From: Aurelia coerulea
Lineage: Eukaryota; Cnidaria; Scyphozoa; Semaeostomeae; Ulmaridae
Reading direction: 5' to 3'
NCBI GenBank assembly: GCA_039566865.1
Contig: CM076943.1
Coordinates: forward strand, 8,976,001 to 9,040,000
Length of the DNA: 64,000 nt
The notes beneath the pieces are model-generated. The model was given only the letters and a program-made list of their open reading frames with translations, made no database searches and had not been told where the DNA came from. The position numbers and the translations under genes were made by a program. This document shows, piece by piece, positions 57,056-64,000 of this stretch (position 1 is its first letter; every line of letters begins with the position of its first letter).

Positions 57056-57061
57056 AATAAA
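57056..57061 (+). promoter_or_regulatory. Candidate polyadenylation signal of DYNC2H1
   Basis: AATAAA 28 bases past the stop codon. It would give a very short 3' UTR; other AT-rich signals farther down cannot be excluded. Confidence 0.5.
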
Positions 57062-60000
57062 TTATGAGGGGGCAGATGTTAAAGACCCATTGCTAACCAT
57101 AGTCCTTTGCGCGCTGAATGATAAGCAAAACAAAAGAACCAAGGATTCTGGTTAGCAATAGGTCTGTAAGTAAGCAGTTAGTCTTATATTTATTTCTAAG
57201 TTCACTTGGTGGTATTTTTGTGCACTTTGCTTTGCAGTAATCCTTTTGACTGTGTTTTTGAGACATGAGGAACGACAGAGCTAACTTGTGCGCACACGTG
57301 ATTTCGTAGCAAGGAAGACAAGTAACGACATGATATTTTGTGCATTTCAAGATACCGAGCAGACGGTAGGTTGTACTTCAGCCAGATCAATTGTCTTTGA
57401 AAGATCATCTTGGTATGACAAAAGCTTAATTTGCCAAGAAGTGATCAGTTTACCGTGGAACCCATTGCACAATGGTTAAACCTCATTTATTGCAAGTCTA
57501 AAGTTGGGTCTGCCGGGGTAAAGTGGGTACAGGCTGGAATTAAAATGGGTGGTCTTCTTTATTGCTGGAAAACAGAAGACTCCCGAACTGATAAATCTAT
57601 GTATCAAGGAGGGTAATTCGAGCAGTTATAGCTAGAGAAAAACTGCGAAAAAGGAATGCTATCTCCGTCGCAGCTGATAGGCCATCCACATTGTGCCAAT
57701 TCAATTGGTTGATTTCTTGCTTCAACCAGAGTGAAAGCTATCCTCCTTCTTCGTGAAATGAGCATGGATACTCATTGGACAAATGCAATGCCACATAGAT
57801 AATCCTCCTACTGTTGTACGATTTACTTTGACTGCTCCATTCTGTAGAATCTTAAGGATTCTAGTGACATTTGATTAATGCCATTTTTCAAAAAGTAAAG
57901 ATCACTACCCTTCCATTGGTGATTTTTTCTTTGAACACAAACTTTAGTGAAACTTCCCGTCCCTTTGCTGAAATGTTCGATTCTTAAGCCTTTGAAGGCT
58001 TGCTACTCAAGCAATATTTCAGTCATCAAAGAAAATCAAATATTAAAGCTGAAGAATAGCTTTTAGATCCAACACTGCACTATGTCACAAGTTAGCTTTG
58101 CTTACCTTCTAACAAACTATTAAGATAAATAAGTTTTGAAATTTTAACAAGAGATGGATGGAAAAGGCTCGTAGAGCGTTTGAAATAATGTATGAATAAA
58201 GACAAACAAGTTTTATTTGATTAGATGCACATGTTGTCTTTGTATTCATTTTGCGTCATATTCTGTTTAGGAAGCAAAATATATTCAGTTGTTTTATTGC
58301 GAATACGTTCAATTGGGTTCAGTAATTTACCCGGCTATAATCGGCCTTTCCTTCCCGTGGAGATTTTCTGCACAAAGCCCCTTACAAAAACCTGTGAAAA
58401 CGAGTGAAAACAATGTGCACATTTTATTTTGTTTTCTTCCCTAAAAATGATGACACTCATATGTATTCATGTATTTCGTCCTCTTGGGAGAATGGAATCC
58501 CCCTGAATAGATTATTCATACCAGGTGGAAGCCTAGTCTTGAGGCTGCACACACAGGCTAGGGGAAGACTCGTTCATCCTCCCAAGAGGATAGCACGTGT
58601 GCTAAACGGTGCAGAAGTCATTGCTGTAAGGCCCGTGTACGACAGAAATGTTAGGAAAATTCGTGATTTTTGTTGTGATTTTGGGCACGCTTTGAAGGTT
58701 TATTGAAGAGGCTTTCTCGAGAAAATCCGTTGTAATTTGAGAACGAAGCGGCCGATTCCAGTCAGGTAAATTTAAAGTAGATTTGAACATGTGTACGACT
58801 AAATGATATATTTGCCGATATCATCATCTTGATATCCAGGGAGCCGTGACCTTTCAAACGGGGATTCTTTTTACTGACTCACCCGGTAGTATTAGCGTAC
58901 CCTGGCGATACCAATTGCAATACCGTAAACCAAGAAAAGCATTAATAACCAATTTGATTTGCTTTGATGCACTCGAGGTGGATGGTCTGTTTGTATTAAC
59001 TTAAAGGCAGTCTGTCACGCATTTGATTGGGTGATAATGACAATACAAAGAATAGGAAATTTGAATGGCTGCTGATCATACTGACTCTCTACCTCAGCTC
59101 TCTACGACCGTAGAAAGTGAGAACGGTAAGCCCTCCATTGTTTCAAATACACATATTCACACAGAAATCCGTTGTGTTGAGCTCTGACTTTGTTGCGGCC
59201 AATCAGATACGTGACAGCCTGCCTTAAAGTAACATTCTACCGCAGAAAAATGAAGTCCGGTTTGAATGTAAATTGCGTTGAATTGGTCATATTCACCCAC
59301 GAAAAGTGTGATATTTGGAATATGAAAAGAAAGGTGCAAATATAAATAGGTTCAACATATTTCCCGAAAGAAAATTCATGAGTACAAAATAGGTATTTAC
59401 ATACAATAAACTGCTTCTACTACTTTGGCTATATTTCCATGGAGATGGGTAAATTGTTTAACCAGCTCTGAACAAATATCTAATATGTTGTCTATTATGG
59501 GACCCCTGAGGAAAATATTTTCATGGCACATTCTTATTATAGGAATGCAATAATGCTAGAAATTAAAGTGAATTAAAACCAAACGTACACAACTCAAATC
59601 GATATTGAATTTTCCAAATTCACTTTAATTTCATGAAGTGTTAGGCCCGTTTTTTAAGTTGTGCCACGCTGTGCCGAACCATAGAAATTTGAGTTTGACC
59701 TTTGTTCAACTTGGAGCACCTCTGTTTTATAAGGACAAGTCTTTGCCACGCCAAACTATAGTGATGCATGCGCACAGTGTGGGTATTGTTGAGTTGCACA
59801 TCCACAACAAACAATGCTGCGGAATGGTGCGACTGAAATTTGGTTTTATGCGTCACACCGGGTAGACCCAGTCAAGTTCACATATGGTTCGACTCAGTTG
59901 AACCAAGTGTCAATTTGTTTTATAAGAGTCGCACCATGCCAAACTAGACAATATTTGGTCTAAATTCACTTGGTTCAGCATAGCGCAGCACAACTTATAA

Positions 60001-60249
60001 ACAGGCCCTAGTTTTGTTACAAAGCTCTGCATAAAACTACAATGCATTACTGTATAATATACACACTTACATACTTTAAGGTTCATGAAAAATGTTATCC
60101 AAAAAGCACTGTAAACTGCTATAACATTCTAAAAAGACAAAGATGCTCCTCCAAAACATCTGAGCATCTACCATATGTTCATCACTGACACATGGTGAGA
60201 CTGAGAATTACAAATTGCATGAACAAATTGCTGTACACAAAGGATATTT
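57062..60249. other. Intergenic stretch between convergent genes
   Basis: No gene could be supported here. It contains open stretches without recognisable similarity (57431-57616, 58404-58706), a region with paired phrases cctcttgggag and ctcccaagagg (about 58478-58596), a repeat end ctgactcacccggta near 58889, and a TIR element at 59641-60010. Confidence 0.6.
59641..60010. mobile_element. TIR element in the intergenic region
   Basis: ttaggcccgttttttaagtt and aacttataaacaggcccta are inverted ends around 370 bases. Confidence 0.7.
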
Positions 60250-60255
60250 TTTATT
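60250..60255 (-). promoter_or_regulatory. Candidate polyadenylation signal of ZCCHC10-like gene
   Basis: AATAAA on the minus strand about 107 bases after the TGA stop; position only, no further support. Confidence 0.4.
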
Positions 60256-60361
60256 TGATAAGATTATTGAGACCAACATCCACTGTCCACCATACGTACA
60301 AAACATTGAATTGTCACCAACAATTTCTCAGGCAGAGCAAGTCCCAACCATCCAATTGTGT

Positions 60362-60551
60362 TCAAGTTTTGTGCTTCTTTCTTCTTTTCTTGACAGGCTC
60401 GTCAGTTTCACTGTTGTCACTCGATGAGCTTGAGGAAGAATCTGAGCTACTTGATGATGAGCTATCTGAGTCTGATGAATCCGAAGATGAGTCCGAATCT
60501 GATGAGCCACTTGATGATGCTGATGCATCTTCTTCTGTTCCTTTTTTAGTC
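60362..60551 (-). CDS. ZCCHC10: ZCCHC10-like last exon, Ser-rich tail
   Basis: Acceptor tctgaaatag, then 62 codons from [20 protein letters not shown] to KKRRKKHKT and TGA (60364-60362). The phase fits the preceding exon exactly. The plus-strand reading of the same bases gives an acidic open frame that is only its shadow. Confidence 0.88.
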
Positions 60552-62895
60552 CTATTTCAGATTGAGCAAAATTTACAAAACAATTTTATCCCTACATTTT
60601 AGACAAATCATTAGCTCCTTCCACGTAATATAAAAAGCTCTATTAAACACCCACAGGGCTTATTTAATTTTGGAGACTCCAATGGTGGCATTAAGAGAAG
60701 GAGCTTATTAGAGCTGGGGGCTGTTGCTCCAAAGTCAAATGACAACAATGATAGCTTTTTAGTACTTCTATATTTTGCAGAATCCACAGATAATTTTACT
60801 AGTCAAATACACAAATTTGACACAGTCCCAAGCCATATCAATGTTAAAAGGGTTCGTGCAAGGTTAAAATCTTGCATTTGCAGAGAGCAGAAAATCTACA
60901 AATATCCCATTCAAATTGAAGTTGCACATAAAGTCAACAAAGAGTAGCCTAAGAATGAGATCCTTAATCTTGCTAAGAAACAATGCTGTGTCTGAGTGAT
61001 TCTTTGTTCTGTTTATTGAGGAGCCTAGGACAGTATTTACCATGCACACCAGCTTTAACATGCAAACTTGTTTAGCTAAATACAGTAAATGGAAAATCTT
61101 TGGTAACTTCCAGTGTTTAAATATAAGTGGGGAGGGGGGTAGCTTAATAGAGAGAGGGGCTTATTTAAAGCTTTGGCTTAGAAGGGTGGAGCTTATTAGA
61201 GAGGGTCACTTAACCAGGCATCGCTAAAGTACGCGAGCGTGCGAGCGCCGCTCGCAGGCACATTTTTAGATCCAGTGAATATCTGCAGGCACATTTATTT
61301 AAAAAAGAATGATGTTTTCTAAATTTTGTAATGATCAAATGGTAGGAATTGGGTAACGAGATATTGCATTAAAATGATTTGAAAAGGTTAAGAATAATGA
61401 AATCATAATTGATTTGGACATTGAGCTAATCTTTAAACATCTCTCACGTCCAGTTAGATTTGTCCACAGTTAAATGAGCTATCAGTTAGACCCCTCTCTA
61501 GCAACGATATTTTCCGAGAGTTTTTGAGACGTCTAGAGAAGCATATTGCAGGTAACGGTCCAAATATTGAACATGAGGATAATGTCATTTATAACAGTAT
61601 GAAGCAATATTGGAAGGAATCTGGGAAAGGGAATAAAACTAATTGGCATTTCGCATGTCACTTTGATAAAGTGAAGGACTTTACTGCATTCAAAGTTTTA
61701 GAGCAAATGAAAAGGTCACAAAGGGATCTGATTCAAATTCAACTCTGTAACCAAACCATGATTAATGGAAAATTTGTGATTTAAAGGAAACCTTCATTGT
61801 GTACAGAGAGATTGTTTTAAAGGGGATGTCAATCGTTGAAATGGAGGGTATCTGTTGTTTTTAGGAGGCTAGACCTCAACAGATACCCTTGGGACCGGTT
61901 TACAAATTTTGTCAAACGGAATAATTAGCATAATTTGGCAGACAGTAACTTTCATAAACAATTTCGAAATGTGTATTCCATGGTTCGAGATTTTGCTTTT
62001 TTGCTTCATCAAAGCTGAAAATCACATTTTCCAAAATGGAAAACCTTCATTGTCACTGGGTACGAGGTTGAGTATTCCTAATAAGATAAAACGTTTATTG
62101 CATAAGGTAGAACCAAGCTGTCCCTTGCTTTATCAAAGTTTGCTTCATGTGATGCACAGAAAGAATTTAAATCCAAGATGATAAACGTTAGAAAAATTTT
62201 GCAGGCACATTTTTGTGGCAATTTTGCGCTCGCAGGCACAAAAAACTTTTGGTGAAGTCTGCACTTAACACAGAGAGGGGCTGCCTATGGACCATTTAAG
62301 ACAACTTTAACTTTCATAAACATTGCGAGATTTTGCTTTTTGCTTCATAAAATCACATTTTCCAAAATGGAAAACCTTACATGTTTGATAATGACCTACT
62401 GTAGTAATTTTTAATGAGCAAATGGGCAATATGGTGCACAATGTTGGCAATATCACTGAAGCATTGAGGAAACCTCATGACCAAATAGTTCCATGGTTTG
62501 AGCACAAATTTTGCTAGTCAAGTGTTTAAGTCCTATTCTGGTCATCTAGTTATGGTCACACTTTTTGACCTTGTGAAACCATAGCAATTTTTATAACTAT
62601 ATCTTTAAAAACTATTCTGTAGGAAAGATTACAGAACCTTTGATAGAATTTTAACCATCTTCCCCTAATGGCAACTCCATATATAATATGGCATTTATCC
62701 ATTCAACTGAAACTTCTGGCATACCTGTCTTTTTCTTCATCTTCAATTTTAGTTACTGTTGGATTTTCCTTTTTCTTCTTCATTAAAGTTGTTCTTGATG
62801 GACGATAAAGGTACTTCCTTTCATTTTTACATTCATACGTCCAATGACCAAATTGTAAACATTTTTGACACTTCTGATTCTGTGCATCTTTCTTG
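60362..62895 (-). CDS. ZCCHC10: ZCCHC10-like CCHC zinc-knuckle protein, last two coding exons
   Basis: Two minus-strand exons join in frame across a GT-AG intron (60552-62724). The first (62895-62725) contains the zinc knuckle [14 protein letters not shown], a CX2CX4HX4C motif, followed by [13 protein letters not shown], which is the diagnostic sequence of animal ZCCHC10. The last (60551-60362) encodes a Ser/Asp-rich acidic tract and a basic end [12 protein letters not shown] before TGA, like the Ser-rich, Lys-ending tail of the vertebrate protein. The protein is presumed nucleic-acid binding and nuclear; its role is poorly known. The short first coding exon was not found within 62896-64000 and may lie outside the window. 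It is transcribed toward DYNC2H1. Confidence 0.9.
60636..61212. mobile_element. TIR element ccgtaaaagctc, copy C (inverted)
   Basis: aaaaagctctattaaacacc at the left and rows of agaggggcttattt at the right match copies A and B in reverse; it lies in the ZCCHC10 intron. The intron beyond (61213-62724) has only the repeated phrase cgctcgcaggcaca (about 61250, 62227) and an unexplained open stretch 61524-61784. Confidence 0.7.
62725..62895 (-). CDS. ZCCHC10: ZCCHC10-like exon with zinc knuckle
   Basis: On the minus strand the acceptor ttatttcacag precedes [20 protein letters not shown]. The exon ends in EDEEKD plus two bases before gtatgc. It has 56 whole codons and matches the family around Cys-Cys-His-Cys with the conserved [10 protein letters not shown]. 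Confidence 0.92.
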
Positions 62896-64000
62896 CTGTG
62901 AAATAATAAAGGACAACAGGATGATCACTACCTGCAATAATTATCAGTCTTTACTTGAACATGCAAAAACTTTTGCTTTTGTTTATCTTGGCCCGGTATC
63001 AGCTGTATAAATACACTTTATTATATACTATTATATCATCTTCTAATTGTTTCAGCGGTTAATTCAGCACAAAGATTTTACCTACACCTAGGTAAGCGAA
63101 GTTGCATTTTTAGAGCCAAAGGCTGAGATCGCAGAAGTAGAGAAGACCTAATCAAGTCCACAACCCCTTGTCATGACGCTCAAATGGTGGGGCTCTACCG
63201 GGTATCGAGCCCTGTCCACCTGACTGTTCTGCCTGCAAAGTCACAGGAATACACATTTCTATGGGAATACACAACTGCACCACAACAACATAACAACCTG
63301 CAAGGGCAAAAATGAGACTTTCTAGTTGGTTTGAAACTCTGGCATGCTGCCAGACTGTTATTAATGTGTGAGTGCAAAAAAATTTCATGTGAAACAAAAA
63401 GGAAAAACAATAGAATCAAATCATTGTTTTTAAAACAATAGCCAGATGCGCATCTTCCGTCGTGCACTTTGCAAACTTGTCACAGTCTGGGCATGCATGC
63501 TGTACATGACAAATCTCTCCAAGCCAAATCAATGGTGCAGTGCAAAGAAGAATCAAGCTTGGCCCTCTATCTCAATAATGATTTTGTCATGCAATTGCAT
63601 ATGAATTATCATGCATATGACTGAACTGGATTGATGTGATGATGGTACATTTTCAAGAAGAGAACATTCAAACAAACAAGTCTCACGACCGTCACATGGA
63701 ATATCATTGTTTGTGGACAGTTCAGTTCAGTTTAATTTCAAAATTCCACTACATACAAAAATCTCTTTAAAACAACATACAACTAACAAATTATCAATTA
63801 AACAGGAAATAAAACATAACTAATAGGATTATACACATTCTCCCTACTAATAAGGAGTCGTGATTTCAGTAGGGGGTTTTTCGCTATTTTGTTTAACTCT
63901 TGTAGGGTCATACCTCCAGTCTGCGGACACCTCCAGTATGCGGACAACAAGCGAAAATTCTTGTTTTCGTCAATAAAAAGACCGTAAATCCACGCAATTT
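62896..64000. other. Stretch right of the ZCCHC10 zinc-knuckle exon
   Basis: Presumed intron or upstream region of the minus-strand gene. It holds a SINE (63086-63243), an AT-rich repeat relic (about 63720-63870) resembling 48606-48800, and a short doubled phrase cctccagt..tgcggacac at 63912-63945. No first exon is recognisable. Confidence 0.5.
63086..63243 (-). mobile_element. tRNA-derived SINE, copy 4
   Basis: The minus strand shows gacagggctcgatacccggt (B-box-like), then ttgagcgtcatgacaagggg and a tail in the same order as the other copies; the tRNA head is partly lost. Confidence 0.75.

Noticed and set aside
57431..57616. Open frame with KWVQAGIKMGGLLYCWK just after the dynein gene
   Set aside because: The WVQ phrase recalls the dynein C-terminus, but the rest does not align and the true last exon ends cleanly at 57028.
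60192..60602. Acidic plus-strand open frame ([19 protein letters not shown]...)
   Set aside because: It is the antisense shadow of the Ser-rich tail of the ZCCHC10-like gene, whose frame, splice phase and stop all fit the minus strand.

Overview
The window is eukaryotic, almost certainly animal nuclear DNA. Coding sequence is split into dozens of short exons bounded by GT and AG. Most of the rest is AT-rich intron packed with short non-autonomous transposons. Protein similarity is to metazoan ciliary genes. The intron-rich, well-conserved gene and the many miniature inverted-repeat elements suggest an invertebrate with a large-intron genome (a cnidarian-like animal is my guess), but nothing here fixes the phylum.

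Positions 85-57028 (+ strand) hold the 3' half of one gene, the heavy chain of cytoplasmic dynein 2 (DYNC2H1), the motor for retrograde intraflagellar transport in cilia. I could place 48 consecutive coding exons. All have GT-AG borders and all join in one continuous reading frame of 2,451 codons plus a TAA stop. They run from the end of AAA1 through AAA2, AAA3, AAA4, the coiled-coil stalk with its microtubule-binding tip, AAA5, AAA6 and the C-terminal domain. The tail, linker and AAA1 P-loop lie upstream of the window.

Positions 60362-62895 (- strand) hold the last two coding exons of a second gene, a ZCCHC10-like CCHC zinc-knuckle protein with a Ser/Asp-rich tail. It converges on the dynein gene, with stop codons about 3.3 kb apart. 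Its first exon was not found and may lie to the right of the window.

The introns form a layered record of mobile elements: foldback and TIR MITEs with TA target sites, a TTAA-flanked MITE family, a roughly 180-bp MITE family with five clear copies, a tRNA-derived SINE with four copies, a hAT-like element with an 8-bp target duplication, a decayed non-LTR retrotransposon end, minisatellites and a polypurine pentamer array. Several sit within a few to a few dozen bases of a splice site.

I found no defence island, CRISPR array, operon or obviously new enzymatic system. The most interesting local signals are two partial exon duplications inside the dynein gene, a perfect 59-bp inverted repeat in an intron, a three-deep nest of transposons whose empty site survives in a neighbouring repeat copy, and two intronic copies of the 3' end of an unidentified protein gene.
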